Positions 1 to 11,490 of a stretch of 64,000 bases of DNA are shown here, in pieces. The stretch lies in assembly GCA_933228675.1 (NCBI GenBank), contig OW121741.1:71932629-71996628 (forward strand). Direction: 5' to 3'. Numbering within the stretch: the stretch's first letter is position 1; each line of letters opens with the position of its first letter. The notes beneath the pieces were generated by a model. That model saw only the letters and a list, made by a program, of their open reading frames with translations, did not search any database and was not told the DNA's origin. A program made the position numbers and the translations under genes. The DNA is from Stomorhina lunata. Its lineage: Eukaryota > Arthropoda > Insecta > Diptera > Rhiniidae.

Positions 1-407
1 GCATTTATTTGTTAAACTATAACTTTTAAAAGATATTTAGATATGCAGGAATATAGTAATATTAATGGTCTTTCGTTTATAATGACCTAATCTTTACCAG
101 AAATTCAATCAGTGAAGGAATCTGCTTAATTAAAAATTTTTTCTAAAAAAATTTATAAAAATAATTTGTTTTTTGTGACATTAGTTTTTGTAAATACATA
201 CATATACATGTAAAATGTGCTAATATGTAAGAGTATATTATCTCTGGTTTTGTTGTGTTGCTGCGAAATAATGGATTTTATATGTTTTCGAATCTGGATG
301 AGATTATAGATTATGTGTACAAAAAATCTTTAGTTTTATGTGTATCTATATTTTATTTTAAATAGTTTTTCTGATCTTATGACCAATAACAAGGAATTTT
401 TTTAAAA
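1..407. other. AT-rich sequence without a recognisable feature
   Basis: I see no open frame, repeat terminus or RNA signal here, only AT-rich sequence with short homopolymer runs. Confidence 0.5.
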
Positions 408-690
408 AGTTTTACTGTAGTGTATTGCACTAAGAATCCCAATTTATTACAATTATTTATTATTGTAATAAATAGTTTTTTGATAAAACCAAAAAATGTT
501 GGTGGGGAAACCTTTCCTCGACGCGTTTCGATGGTTGGTTAGACCATCTCATCAGGAGGATTATCCCTAATTCTAGACAGAGTGAAAACCTCACATTATG
601 TATAATCTGAGGGACTGAATAAATACGAATTATTATTATTGTGTCCAACAAATATCAACATAAAGCGAAGATTATCATCCGAACAGAAAC
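408..690 (+). repeat. Dispersed repeat D, longest copy
   Basis: This block contains a TGTAGTGTATTGCACTAAGA segment that recurs at 62220-62245. It also has a GTTTCGATGGTTGGTTAG-like segment that recurs near 45008-45030 and 40080-40100, and an AAAGCGAAGATTA segment that recurs near 40160. The pieces keep the same order in each place, so this is one dispersed repeat with partial copies. No protein is visible and I cannot name its class. Confidence 0.55.
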
Positions 691-1520
691 ACACAAACAT
701 TTTTCAGTTTTATCATTTCTTTATTTTTTTAAATTTCGCCTAAGTCAACTTAATAAATTTTTGAATTTTTCTACAAAAATGTTATTTGTATATGCCCTGC
801 AGTCTCTAAAAAACATCAGTCCCTTAGCAGGAAGATATATTACATAGCTGAGATACATACACAATTATGATGGAATTAGAATAAAATTGCAAAATTCAGT
901 ACAATTAGAAAATGCATATATACATAAATATGTATATATGTCGATAATGAATAAATCACATTTTAATCATATGACTTTTCATACATGTTTTTTAGACAAA
1001 CCAAGTCCACGGTTTTGTTAAAATCGAGATGGAAATCATCTCAGCTTAAAAACCCTTTTTTAACCCAATAACTTAAGAAAGAGTCATTTCTTTATCCTCT
1101 AAAATGGGGACTTTTTTTCATGGGTATTAAATGATATTTAATCCCTTATGCAATCCTGAAACTTATTTTATGGTTAAGGACTTGTTTCGTTGAGATTTAT
1201 TTTATTCCGCTCATTTATAGGTATTATATATTTTGGAACTGTAGGGTTCGTTTGAATACATTTATTTTTGTATGCCTTTACAAAATGATTTGTTTATAAA
1301 ATTTTTAATTATTTTTGTATAAGATTAAGAATTAAAATAATTTAAATTAAATCTAACTGATTTTAAATTCCCTAAGAATTAATTCTTAAAAGTTAAGGCT
1401 TATGACTTGATTCAGGTGAATGTATTATGGGAATGATATAAACACTAAAATAAATTTGATTTTAAAATATGGAATTAGGAATTGAGCCTTTCGAACCTCT
1501 GTTAAATTTGCAATGAATTC
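691..1520. other. AT-rich sequence, nothing recognised
   Basis: No convincing gene, repeat end or RNA gene is visible. The open frame starting near 641 has no domain and looks like chance. Confidence 0.45.
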
Positions 1521-1524
1521 TGAC

Positions 1525-1990
1525 TTTGGCCCGGGGTAGAAAGGGTTAAGCTTTTTCAGTTTTGAAAAAAAAAACTCCGTTTACGTTTTCCATTTACTGA
1601 GCAATAATATTCAAGGCTATACTTTGTCAAAATTAAACAGAAGCGAAATTGAACAAGCGTTTACACATCTAATGACCAAAACAAAATCCATTTTGGCGAA
1701 AACCAGCGAATTTGGCGAAAACCAGCGAATTCGCTAATTATTACTTGATATTTCGTAATCTCGCTATGAAAATTTTCTGAAAATCCAAATTTTGACATTT
1801 AACCGCGGTGAAGAAAGGGTTAATCTCGTCCAATATTAAAAAAAACCCTTTAGCATAGGTTTTCCATAAACGAAGCAATAATATTAATTATCTTTTTTGT
1901 TAAAATTGAATACAAGTAAAATTTACCGAGCATTTACTCGAATTTGGCCCAAAAATTTACATTTTCGCGAAATTCTTCAATTTGAAATCG
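1525..1990 (+). repeat. Diverged tandem duplication
   Basis: Two related blocks, about 1525-1740 and 1805-1985, share in the same order GAAAGGGTTAA, a TTTTCCAT segment, GCAATAATATT and a GCATTTAC or GCGTTTAC segment. The first block also has an internal direct repeat, GGCGAAAACCAGCGAATT twice around 1694-1730. No protein is recognisable. Confidence 0.5.
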
Positions 1991-2224
1991 CAGGTACGGC
2001 GAAACGGTTCAAGATATCGACCTATTTTTTTTGGGTTTTGTTCTTCCATTTGTGTGTTTTAACACACTGGAGAGCAAATTCTAAATGTTTAATATTTGTT
2101 GAACAAAATTTTCAAAAAATTAAAAAATGACTTTTGAAACCGACCTGGGAAAAATGGAGCATCTTCCAACATGAAAAAAACTAACTGAAATAAAGCTGTG
2201 TTAGTTCTCTTTCAAATTCTATTA

Positions 2225-2447
2225 TTTTTTCTTGTAAAATTATTTATTTTTGGTCTAAATTTCGTAAAAACAAAAAAACAACCAATTTTTCCCCATACAA
2301 ATGGGCTCTTAAACTTTGGACGCGATGCGCGCCCATAGAACGTTGTCCGATTTGGCTCAAATTTCCAGATCTAAACTTTAAGACCTATTGTAACAATATT
2401 CCGTAGAAAAACATTTGAAATCAAAGAAAAAAAAATTCCCTGTCACC
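2225..2447 (+). repeat. Repeat E fragment
   Basis: The stretch with GAACGTTGTCCGATTTGGCT and CTCTTAAACTTTGGA is repeated at 48240-48445 in the same direction and at 47745-47960 in the opposite direction. There is no coding potential. The junction with the next repeat lies near 2448. Confidence 0.65.
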
Positions 2448-2913
2448 CTAATGTAACGCATAGAAATATTTGTCTTTTTAGTATACCAATAGGCTTAGAA
2501 TCACTTTCTGAGTCGATTTAGAGATGTCCGTCCGTCAGGCTGGCTGGCTGGCTAGTTGGCTGGCTGGACCCCCATGTAAACCTTGTAATCAAACTACAGG
2601 TCGCCATTCTTAATATAATTTTATGAAATTTGTCACAGATCATTTTTTTGATAGTATGACCCATATTTATGGTACATCCCATAGGTCCCACTTCCCGGAA
2701 TTAATATATTGGCCACAAATATCAATATTTTTTCATCAAATTTAAAACAAATACTGCTTATGTAAACTAAAATCACTGCACCAAATTTCGTTGAAATCGG
2801 TCTACATTTGACCATATCTCCCATGCAAAAGGAAAAAGAACACCTTTGACCTTAGTGGTGAATGGTGTCGTATGGTCGGGCTTGACCGACTATAGCACTT
2901 TCTTACTTGTTTT
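2448..2913 (+). mobile_element. Helentron/INE-1-like element A1, 5' truncated
   Basis: This is a non-autonomous element of the most frequent family in the window. In order it shows TAACGCATAGAAATATTTGT, a GTCCGTCC plus CTGGCTGG simple-repeat core, the motif CATAGGTCCCACTTCCCGGA, and a 3' end with the hairpin GTCGG-GCTTGA-CCGAC followed by TATAGCACTTTCTTACTTGT. The 5' part present in the copy at 16621 (ATACCCTTCACCACC) is missing. A microsatellite core and a 3' hairpin fit known INE-1/Helentron architecture in flies; the class is inference. Confidence 0.7.
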
Positions 2914-3715
2914 AACATAACTTTGTGATTTTTCGCAGAAATCTCTAAAACTGAACAAGATATTAGGAACATTTTTGGACACAGTATAAAACGATATATA
3001 AGAAATTCAGAATTAAATTTCGAAACGAGTTCTGAGTCAAATATCTCTTAAACTATTAGAGATAAGGTAGTACAGCAAGCATGTTTTTTCTTACTTTTTT
3101 TAAAGATGTTTTCGGATCGGACCAAATTTGCGAAGGTTATACGGACACAAAGGCCTTACATACCCGAGGTCGGCCACTTTGGTCCACTGTAAAGTACACT
3201 ATGCCACTGATAAAAACGCACTTCAATATTGCTCTAAAAGCCTAACTTCTCTTCTTTTGATGGTCCAAAGTTCTTCTAAATCCGTCCAGTAGTTTAGAAA
3301 TAGCTGAATTAACACCAAAAAAATCTCTTACGCACCACTGTGCATTGTTACAGGTGACCAATCATTTGACCTCGATAAATTAGAATTGTCACAATGTCGC
3401 AGGGTCAATTTTGAATGAGTCGGCCGCCTTTAAGTTCTGATTTGGCACCCAATAACATAATTTATTTCCTAATATAAACGTTTCTCGAAAATAGTGTTGC
3501 GATTTTATAAAAAAATACTTTTCCAACGATACCCAATTCCTATCTACTTTCTAAAGGTTTCACACGTCCTAATCACTTTAGATAAAATTCATATCAAAAA
3601 TTGGTTGAGTCTACTAAAGCGGCCTGACACTAAGATTGTGAATGATATTGTGATACTACAGAAGCTAGCAAAAACTACATCACTAACGCTCTGTAGTTAT
3701 AGTTAAAGGTATATA
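2914..3715. other. Unassigned AT-rich sequence
   Basis: No gene is recognisable. The block at about 3200-3350 resembles, loosely, 42940-43080 (an AAATCCGYCCA-AAGTT segment followed by CACTGTGC), suggesting an old repeat. Confidence 0.35.
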
Positions 3716-4026
3716 ACGCTATCGCACTGTTCAATACGCATGACGAATTTCGTCGTAAGTAACTATTGTAAACACTTTCATATAAACCAGAATATCGTTA
3801 AGGACATCAGAATTGCCAGCGACAAGTGGAATCTAACACCTTTGAACAATGCAAGCATGTACGAAACTTTGAGTAATTTGTGCAAATTTAAAATCAACAA
3901 AAATGGCATCAACAACGTTTATTCGTCTCAATGTGTTTAATGGACGAATGTACAAGACAAATTTTTAAAGTCGAATTCGTCGTGCTGGGCGAAATTAGTC
4001 GTTCGTCCCAATTGTGTTTCTACCTT
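3716..4026 (+). repeat. GACGAA repeat, longest copy
   Basis: It begins with TATCGCACTGTTCAATACGC and ends with CGTTCGTCCCAATTGTGTTT. An internally deleted copy with the same two ends lies at 38640-38790, and the 3' half recurs inverted at 36977-37140. Having both ends with a deleted interior is typical of a non-autonomous DNA transposon, but I do not see clear terminal inverted repeats. The short open frame inside is broken in the other copies and is not called. Confidence 0.6.
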
Positions 4027-5129
4027 TAGGAATTATTTTCGAGATACGAAGACCTAACAAATAAAATGTTGAGAAACATGAAAGTTTTTCCAGAAAAATA
4101 TTTTTTTATTTGCCGGTGATTTAGTATAAGGAGCATGTATGATCTTCGCTGCGAAGATTTTCGAAAATTTGTATTGAATTTGTAAACTTTGAAGAAAAAA
4201 AGCAAAGAAAAAAATGCATGTTCCAAAGTTAAAATTATGTAATTAAAAACAAATGTATGTAGTTATGATTTTCAATATATTACCTAAAACTAGTTTTGAT
4301 GTTAGTAGCGATAGTAGCTATTTGCTACTTGATGTACATAGATGGCGCTTATCATTCCCTGCTAACTAATATCACATACTTAAAATTATTTTGCTTTTCG
4401 TGTCATTTATCACATTTTGACATGTGTCAAAGCAAAAACCGTTGTTAATAAATTCCCAGCTGGAAAAATATTCGGTACAAAGAACTATCAAAATTTTGAA
4501 CCATAAGGAATATGCAAAATGTTAAAACGAGTTTCGGTAGAAATGAATGGTAATTAATATAGTGGCGATAATGCACCTAAAAAATCTTACCAGCTACATT
4601 TTAATAACATGTTGCTCCTTTAGGGCAAATGAAAAGTGAGCCAGTTATTTTCCTACTGGAAATTATCTATTAACAAACATATGCCCTTAAAGGCAAACAT
4701 GATCACAATACGTCGGTCATCAGGCGTGCCACATCCACATCAAAACAATTTTCTACATTTACCAGAAAGTATTTATCTCCTTCCTACTTGACATATTGTG
4801 GAAGGCAGGCGTTCTAACAGACACACAAGAAAGACGGAGTTTTGCAATAAAGCTAACAATAATGGTAAATAAAAATACACCGTTTCATGTAAAAATTTAA
4901 AAAAATATATAAATTTTAAATTGATAAATATTATAGTTGCAAAACAGAATACATTTTTAAGTCGATTTAATCTGGTCTATATTTGTTTTGTCTAAAACAG
5001 CTAAAAGGGCTAGCAATTCATTTGCTGTAGCTAGTTATAGGCAAATAAATTTTGACGACACAAAACAATTGCTTTTATAAACTCTCAACAAAAAATACAA
5101 TCATTCGCTTTAAAACTCGATGATGAAGC
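4027..5129. other. Unassigned intergenic sequence
   Basis: AT-rich with no supported gene, RNA or repeat end. Confidence 0.4.
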
Positions 5130-5171
5130 AAGAACACACTTCGTAGTTTTTAAAATTTTCTCTGCTGCTAC

Positions 5172-6208
5172 CAGCGTTACCGTTATGCGACTAAAGTCGC
5201 AATTTGCGACTTTTTAGGTGGCCTGCGACGCAAGCTGCGACTTTTCTTCCATGGCCCTTTTTTGCCACTTTTTCGAGTTTTGTGCGACTTTTGACACCTT
5301 TTTAGAAAATTATTTAAAATTTTTATTTTTAGTCCATATTCAATATCTCAACTAAAATTCCCTAAAATTATTGTAACTTAAGTATAAATGCCATCATTTT
5401 GGTCTCAGTTTGCTATCTAAAACCATTAAAAGCAATATATTTTGCACGATTTTCAAAATCTTCATACAATTTTAGAAAAAATTATTTTTTGGTGCGCTTT
5501 TGCTTTTAGGTGTTAAATGGCAAAAATTCAGTTTACGAGGTAATTTGGAATTTTTATACATATTTGTCGTATGTTATATCAACATGGAGAACATAATTGA
5601 GATATATATCAAACGATGCACAACTGAAAGATCTACCAATCCTTATCTATTTTTTAGGAATTCATTGAGGGACCGAAAAATATGCGAAAAAAATTTAAAA
5701 GTGGCGAAAACGTGAAATTAAAATTTAGAGGGCAATGAATTCATCCCCCAAGTATGGTGTCTATATCATAAAATAACGACTGGGTCCAAATGAAACGAAA
5801 AAAGAAGACGAAATATGAAAAAAAACATAAATGCTTCATTCGATGTTTTACGTTTTTGAAATTTGCATGCCAATTACGCTTAGAAGTGCAAACTTGCGCT
5901 AAGATTTTGCGTTCAATATACCTGTAGACTTAGGAGTTCAAATCTGTAATTAGATTTTCCGAACACTTAAGAGTACAAAAATTATTCGAGTTGAAAGTCG
6001 GTTTTATAGGAATTAAAACTGTTTGATTTTTGCCTATATATAATATCTTTTCAAGTATGAATTGTTTTATAGTCTTTTGTTCATTGTTAAAAAAATGTTA
6101 TAAAAAAAGTGTGCGACTTTTTTTTATTGAAAGCGACTTTTTGTGCGACTTTTTTTGTAAAAAGCGACTATTTTTGCGACTTTTTCAAATTTGTCAGCGG
6201 TAACGCTG
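5172..6208 (+). mobile_element. hAT-like non-autonomous element with 8-bp TSD
   Basis: The ends are CAGCGTTACCG and its exact inverse CGGTAACGCTG. The 8 bases GCTGCTAC flank it on both sides (5164-5171 and 6209-6216), as expected for hAT superfamily insertion. Inside each end are several copies of GCGACTTTTT in varied orientation, which may be transposase-binding subterminal repeats. The middle has no coding capacity for a transposase, so it would depend on a partner in trans. Its interior (about 5350-6000) is related in inverse orientation to 48470-49140. Confidence 0.85.
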
Positions 6209-6382
6209 GCTGCTACTATCAAGTAAGAAAAAAAGGTTTATTCTCAAATTGAGGATGATTTGAAAATAAATCTTTTTTCAAAGCTCAAACGTTTTTGATA
6301 CTGATTTGAGAATAATAGCGTTCTCAACAAAAATGGGACTTTATTCTCAAATTGAGAAATGCCTTTATTCTCAAATCATTAT

Positions 6383-6842
6383 CTACCGATTTTTATGAAA
6401 TTCATTTGTGTGTTGCGTTGACTGATTTCTTAAAATTTGATATACAGTTCAAAAAACTTTTTTTTTTTAAAAACATAGTTATTAAAAAAAAAATCCAGTT
6501 ATTAAAAGAAATTGTAATTCTCATCGAGTTTTGAATTTTTGCGGTGTTTATCGAAAATAAAAAAAATTGTAATTTAGCATCGAATTTCGAGTTTTGGCTA
6601 TATCTCAGTTGTAAGTAGAAGTATATGTTGCAATTTAATAGTGTACTTCGTAGAACACTTTTAACATCTAATACCTATACATATAAGTTATGTCGGTATG
6701 TCATCTAGAAGCTCATCAAACTTGATTTCAGCATACCGAAATATCATATCTTACGTAACTGTTGTTGCCAAAAGTCTAATCTAAATAGGTCCGCTAAATA
6801 TTCTCATAAAAGCAACCATTTAATCGGTCATCTAATTTTAAA
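6383..6842 (+). repeat. Fragment of repeat B
   Basis: This matches about 13282-13740 of the long element at 12299-15022. Both have TACCGATTTTNATGAAATT, TGCGTTG, AATTTCGAGTTTTGGCTAT, ATACATATAAGTTATGTCGG and TAGGTCCGCTAAATATTCTC in order. Both ends are internal to that element, so this is a partial copy. Confidence 0.8.
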
Positions 6843-6880
6843 GAACACACTACGTAGTTTTTAAAATTTTCTCTGCTGAT

Positions 6881-7803
6881 ACTACCCTGTAAGAAAAAAG
6901 GTTTATTCTCAAATTGAGGATGATTTTAAAATAAATCTTTTTTCAAAGCTCAAACGTTTGATACTGATTTGATACTGATTTGAGAATAATAGCGTTCTCA
7001 ACAAAAAGGAGACTTTATTCTCAATTTGAGAAATGCCTTTATCCTCAAATCATTATCAAACCTCATTCTCAAAGATTTTTCAAATTTGGATATCATCTAC
7101 ATGCGGAACATAAATAAAATGGCGTTGTATTTTTGATATTTTTGAGTTTGTTTATTTTGTTTTTGAAAACGGTGCATCAGGATTCAAATATCCTTTTGCT
7201 TAAGATATAATTTTTTTATTGTTAGGTAAAAAAAATAAGAAACAAAGAAAATTTACTTATGCAAATGAATATTATTGAATTTTTAATCTTTAATCAAAAT
7301 AATTAGATGAAATTTAGTACAGACAATTGCTTTGAAAGAGGGACTGTCAAAATTAAAATTGGAGATTGTTCATAATTTCGGGTGACTTTTTTAAAGCAAG
7401 GTTTTATGGCCAAATATGCATCAATTTGAAAAGTAATAACGAGTTTCTTTGAAATGCAATGCCATTCCATTAAAATACCTTAAACATTAAATTTTTTTAA
7501 ACATAAACATATTTTTAAAGTTTGAAAAAACATTAAAATATGGTTTGATATCAAATTTTAATAACACTATTTTTCAAATTATTCTCAAATCATCTTAGGG
7601 TTTGATAATGATTTGAGAATAACCTTTATTCTCAATTTTAGAAACTATTATTTTTCAAACGTTTATTCTCAAATAAACCCTCATTTGAATATGAATGTGA
7701 ATCTCAAACATCTGTTCAGGTTTGAAAAAAGTTTGAAAAAAACGTTTGACTTCAAATGAAAAAGTCATCATTTTTCAAACGTTTGACACTATTCTTACTG
7801 GGT
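6881..7803 (+). mobile_element. Element with ACCCNGTAAGAA inverted ends
   Basis: The left end reads ACCCTGTAAGAAAAAAGG and the right end, inverted, reads ACCCAGTAAGAATAGTGT. The body is filled with short inverted and direct variants of TTATTCTCAAATTGAG and TTTTTCAAACGTTTGA, which give it high self-complementarity. No transposase is present. A second, partial copy is at 6222-6382. I found no certain target duplication. Confidence 0.6.
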
Positions 7804-8403
7804 ATAACAATTGCAAATTTGCATTTGTTTTAGTGCCCTCTACTGGTTAAAATGCAAGTTCTAGTCTTGATTTGAAAATTATGGTATAATGGAAACGAAG
7901 CGTCCATATGATACCATGGTGTAGTATTTTTTTTTCTTGCACAAACTCAAAAATTGGAAAAATAAATTCTGTTCTGTTTTCCATTTTTCGGGTAGGTTTT
8001 TAGTATTAGAGCTCAGATAAAATTTCCTAATCACGTTCATGTATGTATAGAAATTTGACGAAATTTTTTACTATTCACACACACGGATACGAATCACTAA
8101 CTATAAGTGATTTAATTGCATATGTGTTTGTTTTCTTGTCAGGGTGTGTGTGCGTGTGTTAGTGTGTATAGTTTAATATGATAAAACTAATTTTCCTATC
8201 TAATTTAATGGTTTTATGATATCCAATGTATATAATGTTCTGTGAGCCACTGAGAATATCTTCATTAGGAAGAGCAACATATTTATAGACTCAAAAATTT
8301 TACATATTTTCGACTTAAATAATAGCACTGAGCATAAAAGTTGCATTATTTTTCATTTGCAGACTCAGCCAAAACAAAAAGTCATATCATATATAGAATA
8401 TTA
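7804..8403. other. Unassigned sequence with a TG-rich patch
   Basis: No gene seen. A GTGTGTGTGCGTGTGTTAGTG simple-sequence patch lies near 8143-8165. Confidence 0.4.
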
Positions 8404-8590
8404 GAAAAAATACTTATCAAAGACAACAACCACTCCCTTTACAGATTTCCTGGAGTACATCTTTATATCTTTGTACGACAAGCGTTATGCCAAGTATTTT
8501 GCAAAAAGTTGTTCTTTCAAATATTCTAAGACGAAATTGGTCGCCTGATGTCTTGGACCAACTTACGCATCCATGCGTTTGCAGTGCTTT
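8404..8590 (+). repeat. Left member of a direct repeat pair
   Basis: This 187-bp block is repeated with about 94 percent identity by eye at 11188-11375. It begins with TTATCAAAGACAACAA and contains GAAATTGGTCGCCTGATGTC. The two copies flank the long inverted-repeat element at 8628-11026. Both strands are open over most of it (the - strand reads TNFVPEYLKEQFFAKYL in the right copy), but I recognise no protein family. Confidence 0.75.
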
Positions 8591-8627
8591 TAATTACACA
8601 GGGCAACAGCAAAAATTTGCTCGAGTA

Positions 8628-11026
8628 ACCACTATATACATTTGATGTATCATGGCTACCTTAGTACAAAAATGGTAAACATTTTAAATTCTATGGCAAG
8701 ATTTTTTTTAAATTTTATTTTTTTTTTTTAAATTGCAATTTTGTTTAGACGTTTCTTCAAATAATTAATGATAACTCAAAAACTACTAGTCCAATTTTAT
8801 TAAAAAAATATTTATCAAAAAAATTAAGATTTACTTAATATATATAAGTAAAGATATAATTAGGATTTATATCGCGTTTCAATCGGATCAATAGTATCAG
8901 AGTTATAATAAAAAATTTAAGAAAAAAATATATTTTTTATGTAAAAATGGCAAAAAATTTTGTTTTAAAAAAATCATGAAAAATAGAAATCGGCAAAAAA
9001 ATTTCAGATTCATTATTCTGTCGCAAAGCCACAAATAATAGCAACAAAACGAGATATCGACCATAAAAATCGATTGATTATTTTCGAATTTATTAACAAT
9101 TAAGTGAATTCACTCATTTTTACAAAATTGTATATTTTTGCTTGATATATTTACGTATACAGGGTTTTTCAAATGTGTGAAAAAATAGATTTTAGAATTT
9201 CAAGGAGTGTGAGATTTGGTAAGGAACTTTCACCCATAAAATTTTAGCCAAATTGGACAACGTTAACACGTGTCGCCCAGGTCCTAAAGCTGACAAATTT
9301 TATAATTTTTAAGTTTTTGCAAAATTAACGCTATTTATTCCCCCTTTTGCAAAAAAGTGGATCCTGGTACTTAGGGCAAACACAATGAGATTTCCAATAA
9401 TATCTTTAAAATCGGTTAAACAGTTTTCGAGTTACTACAATTTACACTGGCCATTACATGTTGAGGACATGTAGATCGAAAATGCATTTCATTGTTTTAT
9501 TCATGTATTTTCTTTTATTTTATATTTTATATTTTATTATTTAAATTTATTACAACTTATAAAATAAGGACATAAATAAATATTATAAACTACAGACTTT
9601 GGAATTTTCTTTTATGACATTTTCTATTATTGAATAACGAAGTGTTGCTCTGAATACTCCAGCAAAAATCTGCCATCATGTGTGCATCCTAGCGACCCTG
9701 GTATCTTTCCTCCATTGTCCGAATATCTTGGTGAAATCGTTCGCCCTGTTCCTCACTTAAGTCTCCTAGATTTTCAGGAAAACGATCTAAGTGACTGTGA
9801 AGGTAATGCAACTTGATGCTCATGTTGCATCCAAGATTCTGAAAGTGAGTTAACATCTCTTCAACGTGCGCAACATAATCATCATCCTTGTTATTTCCTT
9901 AGAAATGTTGAATAACCCATACAAACGAATTCCATGCATTGTTCTCAATTTCTGACATTGAACTGAGAAAATCGGTATCTTTGACCAACACTTTAGCAGT
10001 ACCGGGATATTGTATAGTGGTTTCAAAAGCATCTAATTTTTTTTATTTTGTTGCGTTGTGTAATAGGAAGATATCAGTCAATTTTGGCGAAATTTTATAT
10101 TTTATTGTTTACATGTATATTTTAAGTTAAAAAAGAAAGAAATAAAAAATTTTAAACTAAGTAAAATGTTTTTGTAAATTGTCTTTGACAAGTCCTCAAG
10201 GACATGTAATGGCCAGTGAAAATTGTAATAACTCGAAAACTGCTTAACCGATTTTAAAGCCATGTAGCTTATTGGAAAAATCATTGCGTTTGCACTAAGA
10301 ACCGGAATCCACTTTTAGCAAAAGGGGGAATAAATAGCTTTAATTTTGAAAAAACTGAAAAAAAAATTTCGATTTCAACGCTATTTTTTAGATTTGGGGC
10401 CTATGCGCTACGTCTTATCGTTGTCCAATTCAACTAAAATTTTGTGGGTGGAAGTTTCTCACCAAATCTCACAATAATCCGACATGCACCCCTTGAAATT
10501 GGAAAATTTATTTTTTTTATACATTTGAAAACCCGCTTTAATGCGCATATCAAGCAAAAAACTAAAATTTTGTGAAAATGAGCGAATTCACTAAATTATA
10601 AATAAATTCGAAAAAAAAATCGAATTTGGTCGATATCTCATTTTGTTGCTATTATATGTCGCTATGCGATAAAATAATAAATCTGGAAGTTTTTTGCCGT
10701 TTTCGATTTTTCATGATTTTTTCAAAACGAAATTTTTTTGCCATTTTTACGTAAAAAATATATTTTTTTCTTAAGTATTGATCCGATGGAAACGCGATAT
10801 ATAGACGAATTAAAGGCTATGTAAATCTTAATTTTTCTGATTTTATTTTAATAATATCGGACTAGTAGTTTTTGAGTTATCATTAATTATTTGAAGAAAC
10901 GTCTAAAAAAAATTGCAAATAAAAAAAAAAAATTAAAAAAAAAAATCTTGCCATAGAATTTAAAAATTTTACCATTTTTGTACAAAGGCAGTCATGATAC
11001 ATCAAAATTGTATAGTAGTTTTAAGA
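8628..11026. mobile_element. Long inverted-repeat element, arms about 850 bp
   Basis: The left arm (8628-9480) and right arm (10184-11026) are inverted copies. They share near the outer ends ACTA-TATACA then TTGATGTATCATG, then AGACGTTTCTTCAAATAATT, CTCAAAAACTACTAGTCC, TGTCCAATT, and finally TAATGGCCAGTG at the inner ends. The 700-bp spacer carries a decayed gene fragment (see 9595-10045). No known transposase is seen. Arms this long resemble fold-back or long-TIR DNA transposons, but a genomic inverted duplication is possible. No target duplication could be fixed. Confidence 0.75.
9595..10045 (-). pseudogene. C-terminal remnant of a conserved repetitive arthropod gene
   Basis: Read on the - strand, the frame gives, in order, PGTAKVLVKDTDFLS, AWNSFVWVIQHF, EMLTHFQNLGCNMSIKLHYL, HSHLDRFPENLGDLSEEQGE, RFHQDIRTMEERYQGR and DAHMMADFCW. 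I recall this string (HSHLDRFPENLGD...QGERFHQDI...MEERYQGRWD.HMMADYCW) from many uncharacterised, repeated arthropod and cnidarian proteins; I know of no function. Two in-frame stops break it: TAA after QHF and TAG where a Trp is expected after YQGR. There is no frameshift, so it died recently. It sits in the spacer of a long inverted repeat and may be the body of an unclassified transposon or a captured gene. The open frame probably ends at the TAG near 9595. Confidence 0.7.
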
Positions 11027-11061
11027 GCACGTGAATTTTTTTTTTTTTTTTTTGTGCTGTG

Positions 11062-11490
11062 TTATTGTTCTGTAAACGCTTAGCTTGCGTGCTTTTGAGA
11101 TAAGCTTAAAAATTTTGAAGTTCGCAAAATTTCGAAACATTTTAAGCAACCCACGTAACTTATTTATAAATTTTATGGGACTTATACTTATCAAAGACAA
11201 CAAACACTCCCTTTACAGATTTCCAGGAGTTCATCTTTATATCTTTGTACGACAGACGTTATGTCAAGTATTTTGCGAAAAATTGTTCTTTCAAATATTC
11301 TGGGACGAAATTGGTCGCCTGATGTCTTGGACCAACTTACGCATCCATACGTTTGCAGTGCTTCTAACTATTGTTCTGTAAACGCTTAGCTTGCATGCTT
11401 TTGAGATAAGCTTAAATATTTTGAAGTTGACCCGATTTCGAAACATTTAAAGCAACCCCGTTACTTATTTATAAATTTTATGGGACAATC
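11062..11490 (+). repeat. Tandem duplication, about 310-bp unit
   Basis: The block ATTGTTCTGTAAACGCTTAG followed by TTTTGAGATAAGCTTAAA and TATAAATTTTATGGGAC occurs at 11066-11180 and again at 11373-11486. The right member of the direct repeat pair (11188-11375) lies between. The unit is thus duplicated in tandem with the second copy cut short. Confidence 0.7.
11188..11375 (+). repeat. Right member of a direct repeat pair
   Basis: This is the partner of 8404-8590, in the same orientation. The + frame reads LYRFPGVHLYIFVRQ then WDEIGRLMSWTNLRIHTF. The left copy has a stop where this one has the W codon. I recognise no family, so it is annotated as a repeat and not as a gene. Confidence 0.7.

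Larger units (their letters stand above)
5130..7062 (+). repeat. Segmental duplication around two insertions
   Basis: A segment with CGTAGTTTTTAAAATTTTCT followed by AAGTAAGAAAAAAGGTTTATT and ATTCTCAAATTGAGGATG occurs twice. Copy 1 is 5130-5171 plus 6209-6382, split by the hAT-like element. Copy 2 is 6843-7062 and is uninterrupted. Between them lies a fragment of repeat B. Copy 2 therefore records the empty site of the insertion in copy 1. Confidence 0.75.
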
